From contig JADKJE010000002.1 of NCBI GenBank assembly GCA_016722515.1, forward strand, positions 794,724 to 858,723: DNA of 64,000 bases. Reading direction: 5' to 3'. Below the pieces are notes generated by a model that was given only the letters and a program-made list of their open reading frames with translations, had not been told where the DNA came from and made no database searches. Both the position numbers and the translations under genes were made by a program. Shown here in pieces: positions 44,729 through 52,911 of the stretch (position 1 is the stretch's first letter; each line of letters starts with the position of its first letter). This DNA is from Alphaproteobacteria bacterium. Its GTDB lineage: Bacteria > Pseudomonadota > Alphaproteobacteria > Rickettsiales > JADKJE01.

Positions 44729-44803
44729 TAGTTGAACTGCAACTTCTTATCAGCAATACAGCGATTCCCCCTGGATGGTAAACTCGCTTCTTTAAATTTT
44801 ACT

Positions 44804-44842
44804 ATGTCCTTTAGGTGGCAATATATAACACCTAAGGGACAT
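44804..44842. promoter_or_regulatory. Upstream AbiEi operator-like inverted repeat
   Basis: ATGTCCTTTAGGTG and CACCTAAGGGACAT (one mismatch) around an 11-nt spacer. It has the same arm sequence and spacer length as the repeat at 44908, 104 bp away. Confidence 0.75.
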
Positions 44843-44884
44843 GAAACATACAGAAAGTGAGAATGATATCTCAACTAGTAACGC

Positions 44885-44913
44885 TTGACCAATAGGCATT
44901 TATTTCCTACTAT
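44885..44913 (+). promoter_or_regulatory. Promoter of the abiE operon
   Basis: TTGACC (44885-44890), a 17-nt spacer and TACTAT (44908-44913) form a near-consensus sigma70 promoter. The -10 box lies inside the left arm of the downstream inverted repeat, so a bound repressor would exclude polymerase. Confidence 0.7.
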
Positions 44914-44954
44914 GTCCTCTAGGTGTCAATAAATAACACCTAGAGGACATAGTA
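44908..44954. promoter_or_regulatory. Downstream AbiEi operator-like inverted repeat
   Basis: Perfect 18-bp arms, TACTATGTCCTCTAGGTG and its exact complement, around 11 nt, extending into the A of the abiEi ATG and covering its GAGGA ribosome site. AbiEi antitoxins of other bacteria repress by binding two inverted repeats at the promoter, which this layout matches. Confidence 0.82.
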
Positions 44955-45757
44955 TGTTTGAAGAATATCTGGATAACTTGCGCTCATCGGGAAAGCGGTA
45001 TTTTACCTTTTCACAGGTAATTGCAGACCTTAGCACCTCGGTTAATAGCGCAAAATCGGGCTTATATCGATTGAAAACCGAAGGAAAACTCATTACCCCT
45101 GCTAAAGGGCTTTATGTAATAGTGCCGCCAGAACACCGGCCTCAAGGCTCTATTCCCGCTGAGGAACTGGCACCCATCCTGATGAAATATTTAAAAGCAG
45201 AGTACTATGTCTCCCTGCTTTCAGGAGCGGCATATTATGGAGCATCTCATCAAAAACCAGCACGTTTTCAAATCATTACCAACAAACGCATCAAGCATCC
45301 GTTGGAATTTGGGCAAATAAAATTAGAGATAATTTATAAGAAGTCCATGACCGGGCTTCCTATGCAAGATATCGTTGTGAACACTGGCTACTTAAAAATT
45401 GCAAGCCCTGAACTTATTGCCTTCGATCTTCTTACCTACCCAAGCCGTGTCGGGGGCTTAAGTCATATTGCCACTGTCTTATCCGAACTCATAGAGGCAA
45501 TAGATGCCGATAAACTTATCAAACTGGCTATAATGGTAGGAGCAAAAGCCTGGTTACAACGGCTTGGGTTCATTCTGGAAAAAATTGATTCGATGGATGA
45601 AGAAAAACGAGTTGGGCTTATAGCCAGCCTGCAAACATATCTCGATGGAAAAATGTCCGTATTTGTTCCTCTTGCTTCAGAGTTGCCGAAAACCGGCTAT
45701 CCTCGCATAAGGAAATGGAAAATTATTGAGAATACCGATATTGAGGGGGATTTATGA
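44954..45757 (+). CDS. abiEi: AbiEi antitoxin/transcriptional repressor (type IV TA)
   Basis: 267 aa, the usual size of COG5340-type AbiEi. The N-terminal winged helix is RYFTFSQVIADLSTSVNSAK, SGLYRLKTEGKLITPAKGLY, YVIVPPE. The C-terminal effector domain includes YYVSLLSGAAYYGASHQKPA, FQIITNKR and IASPELIAFDLLTYPSRVGG. The N-terminal domain binds the operator; the C-terminal domain neutralises the AbiEii toxin without direct complex formation (established for the family). Starts inside a perfect inverted repeat, so autoregulation is expected. Overlaps abiEii by 4 nt. Intact. Confidence 0.93.
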   Translation: MFEEYLDNLRSSGKRYFTFSQVIADLSTSVNSAKSGLYRLKTEGKLITPAKGLYVIVPPEHRPQGSIPAEELAPILMKYLKAEYYVSLLSGAAYYGASHQKPARFQIITNKRIKHPLEFGQIKLEIIYKKSMTGLPMQDIVVNTGYLKIASPELIAFDLLTYPSRVGGLSHIATVLSELIEAIDADKLIKLAIMVGAKAWLQRLGFILEKIDSMDEEKRVGLIASLQTYLDGKMSVFVPLASELPKTGYPRIRKWKIIENTDIEGDL

Positions 45758-46539
45758 TTCCGGAAAGTTTTATAGAAAGCTGGCGCGCGGTTGCCAAATG
45801 GCAAACCCTTGGCATGGTTGAACAGGATCTGGTCATTAGCCGAGCACTTGTATGCTTGTATAATGATCCAACCATTAAAAATAGCCTTGTATTTCGTGGT
45901 GGTACGGCATTGAACAAGTTATTCCTGAAGCCACCGGAACGCTACAGTGAAGATATTGATTTTGTTCAAAGACAGCCACAACCTATAGGTTCAACCATCG
46001 ATACTATTCGCGAGATATTAACACCCTGGCTTGGGGAACCAAAAAGGAAAATTACAGAGCGTAGCGCAAAACTTGTGTACCAGTATCAAGCCATAGGTGG
46101 ATTGCCGGCTAAATTAAAAATAGAGATTAATACGACAGAGCATTTTCAGGTGCTGCCCATTAGGTTGGAACCATTACAGGTAGAATCGGAATGGTTTAAA
46201 GGCGATGCTTCCATTGTCACCTGCGAGCTTGAGGAACTGATCGCAACAAAACTCCGGGCACTCTATCAAAGACGCAAAGGGCGGGATCTGTTTGATTTGT
46301 GGCATGTTTTTAAGCGAGAGATGGTGGATATCGATGTGGTTATTGATATCTTTCAGCAATACTGTGTCAATGATGGTATTACCATCTCCAAAGAATTATT
46401 TCACAAGAATATGGAGATGAAGCGTTTAAATAGAGATTTTCAAACCGATATGAACATCCTGCTGCCACATAACACGCACTGGCATTTTGATGAAGCATTT
46501 GATTTTGTTCAAAGCCGTATTATTAGCCAATTGCCCTAA
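45754..46539 (+). CDS. abiEii: AbiEii nucleotidyltransferase toxin (type IV TA)
   Basis: 261 aa. Nucleotidyltransferase motif FRGGTALNKLFLKPPERYSE, DIDFVQ: the GG...(S/N)K...SEDIDF arrangement supplies the metal-binding acidic residues. Downstream LKIEINTTEH and IVTCELEELIATKLRALYQR, RKGRDLFDLWH are family hallmarks (the lysine and RKGRDLxD motif). It blocks growth, probably by nucleotide addition to tRNA, during phage infection (known for AbiEii/MenT). Translationally coupled to abiEi through ATGA. All key residues are present. Confidence 0.93.
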   Translation: MIPESFIESWRAVAKWQTLGMVEQDLVISRALVCLYNDPTIKNSLVFRGGTALNKLFLKPPERYSEDIDFVQRQPQPIGSTIDTIREILTPWLGEPKRKITERSAKLVYQYQAIGGLPAKLKIEINTTEHFQVLPIRLEPLQVESEWFKGDASIVTCELEELIATKLRALYQRRKGRDLFDLWHVFKREMVDIDVVIDIFQQYCVNDGITISKELFHKNMEMKRLNRDFQTDMNILLPHNTHWHFDEAFDFVQSRIISQLP

Positions 46540-46573
46540 TGATTTCTCTAGACACGCTAAACGGTAAAATACT

Positions 46574-46990
46574 ATGAAACGAAAAAGACAATGGGTACGG
46601 GTTCCTCCCAAACCGGCTAAACAGAAAGTATCACCGGAATTCATGAGGATGGTAGATAAAGCAGTAACAACGTGTATTGAAACCACCCTTAAGCCCCGCT
46701 ATTTTTCAGAAAAACCATTCGACGAAGCTCGCAGACTGGTGAATATTTATGCGAAATGGCACCAGCAGCATTTTGTACATTTTCTGGCTGAGTTCCATGA
46801 TACCAGGCCGAACGTAATACAGGAACATTATAGCGATCCTTTTGCCCGTATGGCGTATATGGGTGATGAACGGTTTAACCTTGCGTATATGCGGCATACG
46901 GGACAATGGTGGGATAAATATCAGAATATTCCATTAAAGGATTGCCTTGATGCCATTAAAAACGATGATTTTTTCATGATCCATGTGTAA
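46574..46990 (+). CDS. Hypothetical protein in defence island
   Basis: 138 aa, no recognised family. The N-terminus is very basic (MKRKRQWVRVPPKPAKQK), followed by a helical region VDKAVTTCIETTLKPRYFSE and an aromatic C-terminal part (HTGQWWDKYQNIP). No signal peptide. It is followed after 12 nt by the DUF6398 gene and then the TOTE-type helicase, all in one direction, so it probably belongs to that group. The start codon lacks a strong ribosome site. Confidence 0.65.
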   Translation: MKRKRQWVRVPPKPAKQKVSPEFMRMVDKAVTTCIETTLKPRYFSEKPFDEARRLVNIYAKWHQQHFVHFLAEFHDTRPNVIQEHYSDPFARMAYMGDERFNLAYMRHTGQWWDKYQNIPLKDCLDAIKNDDFFMIHV

Positions 46991-47002
46991 AAGGAGACTA
47001 AA

Positions 47003-47527
47003 GTGACAAACAAGCGTATCCCACAAGCAATGCAAGGCTATTATGATGCCATTACTATACTCACTGATACATTCTGCAAGGAACGGTTAAGCAACGAATA
47101 TGCAGAACTTGTACGAAAGGCAACCGCAGCTTTATGCCGCAAGCGTCCATCGCCACTACTTAGCGGAAAAACTGAATCATGGGCATGTGGTATTATCCAG
47201 GCCGTTGGATATGTAAACTGGATGTTTGATAAATCCAATCCATTTTATACAAACGCACAAACGATACAGGAGTTTTTCGTTGTATCCAAAAGTACCGCCG
47301 GGCTTCGGGCAAAGACAGCAAGAGAAGCACTGGGTATGGATCATATACTTAATACAGAATGGATGTTGCAGGCAACCCAGGATTCCAACCCTATGCTCTG
47401 GTTTGTAAAAGTCGACGGTTTTATTTGCGATATACGCACCTTACCCCGCGAGATTCAGGAACAGGCCTATGAAGATGGTATTATCCCTTACATTCCAGCA
47501 GATAAAGAGGAAGAAGTGGTGGGATAA
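47003..47527 (+). CDS. DUF6398-domain protein
   Basis: 174 aa. GTG start with AAGGAG at a good distance. The domain appears as IPQAMQGYYDAITILTDTFC, ERLSNEYAELVRKATAALCR, then SGKTESWACGIIQAVGYVNW, MFDKSNPF and IQEFFVVSKSTAGLRAKTAR, which matches the DUF6398 pattern (WAAGI..AIG.VN.LFD, S..T...K...I). The SKSTAGLRAKTAREAL stretch looks like a helix-turn-helix, so DNA binding is possible. Immediately precedes the TOTE-type helicase remnant. Function not established. Confidence 0.75.
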   Translation: MTNKRIPQAMQGYYDAITILTDTFCKERLSNEYAELVRKATAALCRKRPSPLLSGKTESWACGIIQAVGYVNWMFDKSNPFYTNAQTIQEFFVVSKSTAGLRAKTAREALGMDHILNTEWMLQATQDSNPMLWFVKVDGFICDIRTLPREIQEQAYEDGIIPYIPADKEEEVVG

Positions 47528-47556
47528 ACTACCGCTCCAACAATTTTACACATTCC

Positions 47557-48843
47557 ATGCGCCTTTCCACCTTTGATAAACCACGTATTATCAGTTGTGC
47601 CGAAATCTTCAAGAAATATATCGGCTTACCGCGTGGTTGTTATGATGAAGCCAAAGAATTACTGGAATCTTTAGGAATCAAGGTGGTAGTTGAGGATAAA
47701 AGGAACAATGGTTCTGGGGTGAAAGTCGCATTCCTTGGCTAATTAACCGATGAGCAGCAAGACGCAGCAAAGACTTTGCTGAAACATGATACTGGCATAC
47801 TCGCCGCAACCACCGCGTTTGGCAAAACCGTGGTTGCAGCAAATATCATTGCTTACCGGCAGGTGAACACATTGGTGCTGGTACACCGCCGTCAATTACT
47901 CGATCAATGGGTAGCAAGATTACAGATTTTTCTCAATATTCCGGAAAAAAATATCGGCATAATCGGTGGCGGCAAGCGTAAGCCGACTGGTATTATTGAT
48001 GTCGCGTTAATCCAAAGCCTTGTGCGCAGGAATGAGGTTGATGATATCGTTGCAGATTATGGGCAGCTCATAGTGGATGAATGTCACCATTTATCTGCTG
48101 TAAGCTTTGAAGCGGTAGCACGTGCAAGTAAGGCACGTTATGTACTTGGTTTGACCGCTACAGCAACACGTAAAGACGGCCATCATCCGATTATTAGCAT
48201 GCAATGCGGCCCTATACGCTATCGTGTGGATGCAAAGAAACAAGCAGGACTCAGACCATTTACACACAAAGTTGTAATACGAAATACGACCTTCAAATTT
48301 TCAGCCCTAACAGATAAAGCTCCAACCATCACTCAATTATATGCAGCTATTGCTAATGATGAAATACGAAACCAGGGAATTTTTGATGATGTACTGAAGT
48401 CACTGGAATCTGGCCGCAATCCTATTCTCATTACGGAACGCAAAAATCATGTATCTGCGTTCGCAGAGCAATTTTCCAAGTTCTGCAAGCATGTTGTGGT
48501 GATGGTAGGCGGACAAAACACAAAGCAGCGTGAAAAAGTGAGAGAACAGCTTGCATCCATTCCAGAAACTGAAGAACGCCTGTTAATAGCCACAGGCCGT
48601 TATATTGGCGAAGGGTTTGATGATCATAGGTTAGACACACTGTTTCTTACTATGCCTGTCTCATGGCATGGAACGCTTGCACAATACGCGGGTCGCCTGC
48701 ACCGGCTCCATCCCGGTAAGAAAGAAGTTATTATCTACGATTATGTAGATCAAGCCGTTCCAATGCTTGCCAAAATGGCCGATAAAAGGCGTAAAGGCTA
48801 TGAGAGGCTGGGATATACATTTTCTACCCCCGATGTCACTTAA
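47557..48843 (+). pseudogene. TOTE-type DEAD/DEAH helicase, N-truncated and interrupted
   Basis: The sequence begins MRLSTFDKPRIISCAEIFKK, continues to VKVAFLG, meets a TAA near 47742, then LTDEQQDAAKTLLKHDTGIL. Walker A is AATTAFGKTVVAA, followed by LVHRRQLLDQWV, DEAH-like LIVDECHHLSAVSFE, LGLTATATRKDGHH and, in the second RecA domain, ATGRYIGEGFDDHRLDTLF and QYAGRLHRLHPGK. This is the C-terminal helicase of TOTE conflict systems. The N-terminal primase-like and other domains that usually precede it are missing. The 355-aa part from 47776 keeps all helicase motifs and might still be made. Confidence 0.8.
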
Positions 48844-49051
48844 GCGTTGAAATGTCCATTCTTGTCCAATTATTCACAGAGGCTCTTACCCCACTAACCC
48901 GGATATTTCATGAAGGCATGAAGTAATAGGTTGGCGGAACCGCCTTTATCTTATATATTACAGTTGCTTAAAACCAATTATAAGTGGATTCCGCCAATGA
49001 CAATATGTACCAGTAATTCGCCATTATTTCCAGGTTTAAAACGTCGTAGCT

Positions 49052-50252
49052 CAGGGCTACCTCATCATAATTTTTGTTGCAAGATAGCCTGAAGTGTTCT
49101 GTTGTCCCAACCTGCGACTTTTCTGAGCCCCTTTATGGACTGTCTCTTTTGTTGAATTTTTCTAATCATATTGAGTGCTAAGTGTTTAATAATGGCCATA
49201 TTCTCTAGCGCATTCATTTTTCTGATTCGGGAGTGATCCTCGTTAAAGCTCATATCCAGAACCCATTGCAACGAGTTTTCTATTGCCCAATGGCTGCGAA
49301 CTGAGATAAGAATCCTCTTCGCGTCTGCGGGCAGTGAGCTGATGTAATACCGCGTATCAGGTTCTCGATTATCACTTGACTCCGTCTTGGACTCTACTTT
49401 GACAATTGATCTTAAACCTTCCCAATTATGCCGCTCTTTTAACCAATCAACCTTATCCGTTACGGTACATTTCCTTAGTTCAATACGGCCATGACCTCCG
49501 TCTGTTTCCTCATAATAATCAGCTTCTTTCAGCAATTCTTTGTCATCAAAAAATTGCATAATATCTTCATGTAAACTGTTATGGTTGCCCTTTAACCCAA
49601 GTATATAATCTCCTTCCTTTGAAACAATCTCCCGAGCTTTTGACTTTTGACAGCCCATTGCATCAATCGAAACGGTCGCACCTTTAATATCCAGTAACTT
49701 AAGAAGCTCTGGAATTGCCGTAATCTCATTCGATTTCTCAGAGGTCTTTTGTTGAGCAAGGACAAGTCTGGCTTCCGTTGCAAAGGCACTCACCATGTGG
49801 AGTGCTTTCTTGTCTCCATCATGACTGCGACGTAAGGTTTTACCATCTATCGCTATCACTTTGTCTCTCACTTCGATACCAAGGCTGTTAACCCATTTTA
49901 TAAAACAATCTTGAAAAACTTTAGGATCAACCGACCGGAAAAATCTACGAAAGGTATCATCACTCGGTATCCCATTCTCATAAGGGAGGTACTCCTTCAG
50001 AAACTCCGCTTTACTCAAACCAAAAAGCTCGACATCATTCCAACCTTCTGCTCCACAAATAACCGCACACAGCGTGGTTAAGAGAATTTCTTCAACAGGA
50101 TAAAGTTTCGTCCGATCAATGCGCGGATCTTCCAACTCACCAAAATAATCCAAAAAAGCTAGTTCCGTCATAACTCAATCCCTTATGGTTGAAATAACAG
50201 AACTCTAATCCATTTCTAGATTTATTAAACATTTTTAGATGAGGTAGCCCTG
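49052..50252 (-). mobile_element. ISAs1-family insertion sequence, complete
   Basis: Terminal inverted repeats CAGGGCTACCTCATC and GATGAGGTAGCCCTG are perfect over 15 bp and enclose one intact transposase gene. No matching target duplication was seen in the flanks. The preceding 48844-49051 stretch carries a GGCGGAACCGCC hairpin and a CCGGATATTTCATGAAG motif that resembles an IS1380 end (weak). Confidence 0.88.
49065..50171 (-). CDS. ISAs1-family transposase
   Basis: 368 aa, full length for the family. N-terminal DDE_Tnp_1-associated domain: FGELEDPRIDRTKLYPVEEI, LTTLCAVICGAEGWNDVELF. Catalytic core: KVIAIDGKTLRRSHDG (first Asp), GATVSIDAMGCQKSKAREIV (second Asp), GDYILGLKGNH, and the C-terminal SHWAIENSLQWVLDMSFNED (Glu). 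Apparently functional. The same family supplies the truncated copy at 51.9 kb, at roughly half identity by eye, so they are two different ISAs1 elements. Confidence 0.95.
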   Translation of the reverse strand: MTELAFLDYFGELEDPRIDRTKLYPVEEILLTTLCAVICGAEGWNDVELFGLSKAEFLKEYLPYENGIPSDDTFRRFFRSVDPKVFQDCFIKWVNSLGIEVRDKVIAIDGKTLRRSHDGDKKALHMVSAFATEARLVLAQQKTSEKSNEITAIPELLKLLDIKGATVSIDAMGCQKSKAREIVSKEGDYILGLKGNHNSLHEDIMQFFDDKELLKEADYYEETDGGHGRIELRKCTVTDKVDWLKERHNWEGLRSIVKVESKTESSDNREPDTRYYISSLPADAKRILISVRSHWAIENSLQWVLDMSFNEDHSRIRKMNALENMAIIKHLALNMIRKIQQKRQSIKGLRKVAGWDNRTLQAILQQKL

Positions 50253-50262
50253 TGGTGCCGGT

Positions 50263-50295
50263 CATAAGGTGTTGCACTTCATTTTAGAACAGGCC
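50263..50295. repeat. IS30/MITE terminus scrap
   Basis: CATAAGGTGTTGCACTTCAT followed by TTTAGAACAGGCC is the reverse complement of the IS30 left end and MITE terminus. Nothing else of the element is present. Confidence 0.75.
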
Positions 50296-50619
50296 CTATA
50301 ATAAAAAATATCTTATTTCAACTCCAATTGATTTTAGGGTAATTCCAACATTTCTATAAAACAATAAAATCCTTTCCGTTATTTGATATTTATGAGCTAT
50401 GCTAATCACAATTTTTTTTCCCTTATATTTAGGAAACTGTACATAAATTTCTCCACTTTCTATGTATTCAAGATAATTATTGATTTTATTGCGCAATAAT
50501 TCTACATGATTTTCTTCATTAAATTTGGAGTCCAAATGATCGCTAATAGCAAGGATAACGGAATTTGTATCAGCCTCAATCCCGATAAAGTCTACTACGT
50601 TTGTTTGTTCTATAGTCAT
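50296..50619 (-). CDS. DUF6572-family protein, probable immunity gene
   Basis: 107 aa. The opening TIEQTNVVDFIGIEADTNSV and ILAISDHLD, then LLRNKINNYLEYIESGEIYV and KKIVISIAHKYQ are characteristic of the small DUF6572 proteins often found downstream of polymorphic toxins. Cytoplasmic. It lies behind the toxin and the membrane protein in the same direction, so it is a likely orphan immunity protein. ATG at 50619; the C-terminus borders the IS30 scrap and ends RYFLL, so a few residues may be altered. Confidence 0.75.
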   Translation of the reverse strand: MTIEQTNVVDFIGIEADTNSVILAISDHLDSKFNEENHVELLRNKINNYLEYIESGEIYVQFPKYKGKKIVISIAHKYQITERILLFYRNVGITLKSIGVEIRYFLL

Positions 50620-50717
50620 ATATTATCTACGGCTTCTTCATTTATTTTTCTCCTTAAATCATAATGAATTTTCAAGAATTAAGGTATATCTTGTCTAGTA
50701 TGAGCCATTTTATTGAA

Positions 50718-50987
50718 TCATAAATAAATAAACATATCCCCCCCTAGTATTAGGAAGCCAATATAACAAAATAAAATTTTTATCTTCATTCTTTTATAAG
50801 CAGTTAATATATAAAACGACAGCAATGTTATGATGGAAAAATAAATGAAAAATGCATTTATGATATCAAATGAATTAAAGAATTTCCTTGCAATATATTC
50901 GGATATACGGAACAAGAAATATGATCCAAAAAGAGTTGAAAACACAAATAAGCTCAACTGTATAAATAATCTCCCTATATTTTTCAT
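50718..50987 (-). CDS. Small membrane protein coupled to the toxin
   Basis: About 89 aa from ATG 50987 (MKNIGRLFIQLSLFVFSTLF), which overlaps the toxin's stop codon as ATGA. Three hydrophobic segments are visible (IQLSLFVFSTLFGSYFLF, INAFFIYFSIITLLSFYIL, ILFCYIGFLILGGDMFIYL). A longer frame from 51020 would overlap the toxin by 37 nt and is less likely. A membrane immunity protein for the preceding toxin fits the position and the translational coupling. No family recognised. Confidence 0.7.
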   Translation of the reverse strand: MKNIGRLFIQLSLFVFSTLFGSYFLFRISEYIARKFFNSFDIINAFFIYFSIITLLSFYILTAYKRMKIKILFCYIGFLILGGDMFIYL

Positions 50988-51875
50988 TTTATACCCATAA
51001 TTGCTAATGGTGCCATCCATTTTTGATCATTTCTTTGATTTTGAGTTGTAGGGTCATTAACAGCATTTCCAAATTGGTAATATGGAGTCACATCGAAATG
51101 ATTATGAGATAATGGATTTTCAATCAAAGAATTTCCTCCAAACCAAGGAAGTCCTGGATTATAAAAATTATATGTTCCTTCATTAAGTGGATCGGTGATT
51201 ATGTGTCCTTTGGTATCAAGAACAACTTCATATCCATGTATTGGATCAATATATTTTACATTATTTCCTAATTGGCCATCGATGACCTTTCCTGTTACTG
51301 GATCCACTACAAAATTATGGAACACAGATTGATAATCGTCTAACAGCTCGAATTCATTCCTATGTGTTAGGAAATATTCATTTCCCTTCTGGGTGAGCGC
51401 CAAACGTAAATCATAATGGATCTTCAAAGATTCTGTACAATTCCCAGTTTCTTGACAAATCTTATATTGCTTATCATACTCCACATCCCTTGCATCACTA
51501 ATTTTTTGATAGCTCTCCTGAACCTTATCTTTGCACGCATCATTATCGCCACAAGCTTTTAATTTATTGATTAAATCACCCTTCTCATCCGGCAACAAAT
51601 AATTATAATTGATCGCCTGCGCAGCCGTCGTGTTGACCGTTTGAATAGCTCCGGCACCCATGCCCAGGCCAAATGCAGCGCCTACCGCTAAAGATTGTCC
51701 TAATGTTGCACTACCTGTTTGACTCATGCCGGCACCAAAGGCCAATTCTGCTGTCCCCTCGCTCACAACTGCTCCAAATGCGCCCGCTCCACAATTACCG
51801 GATAATGCTAACCCGGTGCCACAACCAATAATCCCATGCGCTACTATATGTGTCAATGGGTCTATCATGTCTTGG
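50984..51875 (-). CDS. Polymorphic (CdiA/hemagglutinin-type) toxin C-terminal part, 5' cut by ISAs1
   Basis: The frame opens at 51883 inside the IS end; the toxin's own residues start about DMIDPLTHIVAHGIIGCGTG. The Gly/Ala-rich pretoxin segment (GAGAFGAVVSEGTAELAFGA) leads to AAQAINYNYLLPDEK, which takes the place of the usual VENN motif. The C-terminal toxin domain contains PVTGKVIDGQLGNNVKYIDP, GYEVVLDTKGHIITDPLNEG and TYNFYNPGLPWFGGNS, a pattern common in secreted toxin tips. The hemagglutinin repeat and secretion regions are absent, removed by the ISAs1 insertion. Unlikely to be delivered; the downstream coupled membrane gene is its presumed immunity. Confidence 0.7.
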
Positions 51876-52815
51876 CAGGGCAAACGTATCTAAATTTGTT
51901 TGATGACACTTATGAGATATTTAGGATCCATAGCGCACTTAGCCATCATACGTTTAACGGATAAAGTTCCTTTAAGTTGGTTGATGATATTTAGAGCCCA
52001 TTTCCTGATCATGCTCATGATTTCAGGGGCATGATCATTACGTATACGTGAACCATCCTCATTAAAAGTCATATCGAGTACCCAATGGAGCTGATTCTCG
52101 ACAGACCAATGTTTTCTGGCTTCCTTGGCGATTTGTTCAGCGTTAGCAGGTAATGATGAGATATAATAACGCACATCTGCTGTAGTAGGTTTATCACTAT
52201 TGATAAATTCCCTTTTGGAGTAAACGCAGGCTATAGTTTTTAAAGCAGGCCATTGGTGCTGATCTTGTAGCCAGTCAATATCGTCTGTTACCCTGCATTT
52301 GCGGTATTCTATGCGACCATGCCCCTTATCACTTTCCTCCCATTCCTGGCTAATAGGAAGCGTTTCATCTTCAAAATAATCCTTAATATCCTGATGTAAA
52401 GACCCTTGATTGCCTTTCAAGGCGATAAGATAATATCCTTCCTTGTTACGAATCTGATTACAGATGTCACGCTGAGCACCCATGGCATCGATTGTGATAA
52501 TTTGATTCCAAATATCCAACTGATCTAGCAACTTTGGAATAGCGGTAATTTCATTCGATTTTTCTGCTGTCTTAATCTGACCTAAGGATAGCTGCTCATG
52601 CTCTGACCATGCAGAAACTATGTGACGACTTGAAACATTCTTTGCTCGATGGTGTGAGCCTCGTACTGTCTTTCCATCAATCGATATAATCCCTTGAACC
52701 TGCTCCCGAAGACTCTCTGCATAATTCATAAAACTGTTGTGGAACCCTGATACATCAAGGCTTGAAATCACCCGACTTATCGTATCATGAGAGGGAATAC
52801 CAGAGCTGGGGATGG
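51876..52815 (-). mobile_element. ISAs1-family element, 5' truncated
   Basis: CAGGGCAAACGTATC at 51876 is a terminal repeat like that of the complete ISAs1 element nearby (CAGGGCTACC). The other end is missing: the transposase frame fades out about 52815 and no partner repeat is found before the ankyrin gene. Confidence 0.7.
51890..52815 (-). pseudogene. ISAs1-family transposase lacking its N-terminus
   Basis: The visible frame from 52771 gives 293 aa: GIISIDGKTVRGSHHRAKN (first Asp), QIITIDAMGAQRDICNQIRN (second Asp), EGYYLIALKGNQGS, and EARKHWSVENQLHWVLDMTF (Glu). Upstream in the same frame SSGIPSHDTISRVISSLDVS continues the protein to about 52815, where it stops matching. About 70 N-terminal residues are missing, so it is probably inactive. 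It cuts the polymorphic toxin gene. Confidence 0.8.
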
Positions 52816-52911
52816 TGGCCTGAGGATCAAGCCACCATCTATAAAATTCTTACATCTAAATAACCTTTACAATGTATAAGAAGCGGAGAACCACTCACGG
52901 CTCACTTTATT

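Noticed and set aside
50718..51020. 100-aa version of the small membrane protein
   Set aside because: It would overlap the toxin gene by 37 nt; the ATG at 50987 overlaps the toxin stop as ATGA, the usual coupling.
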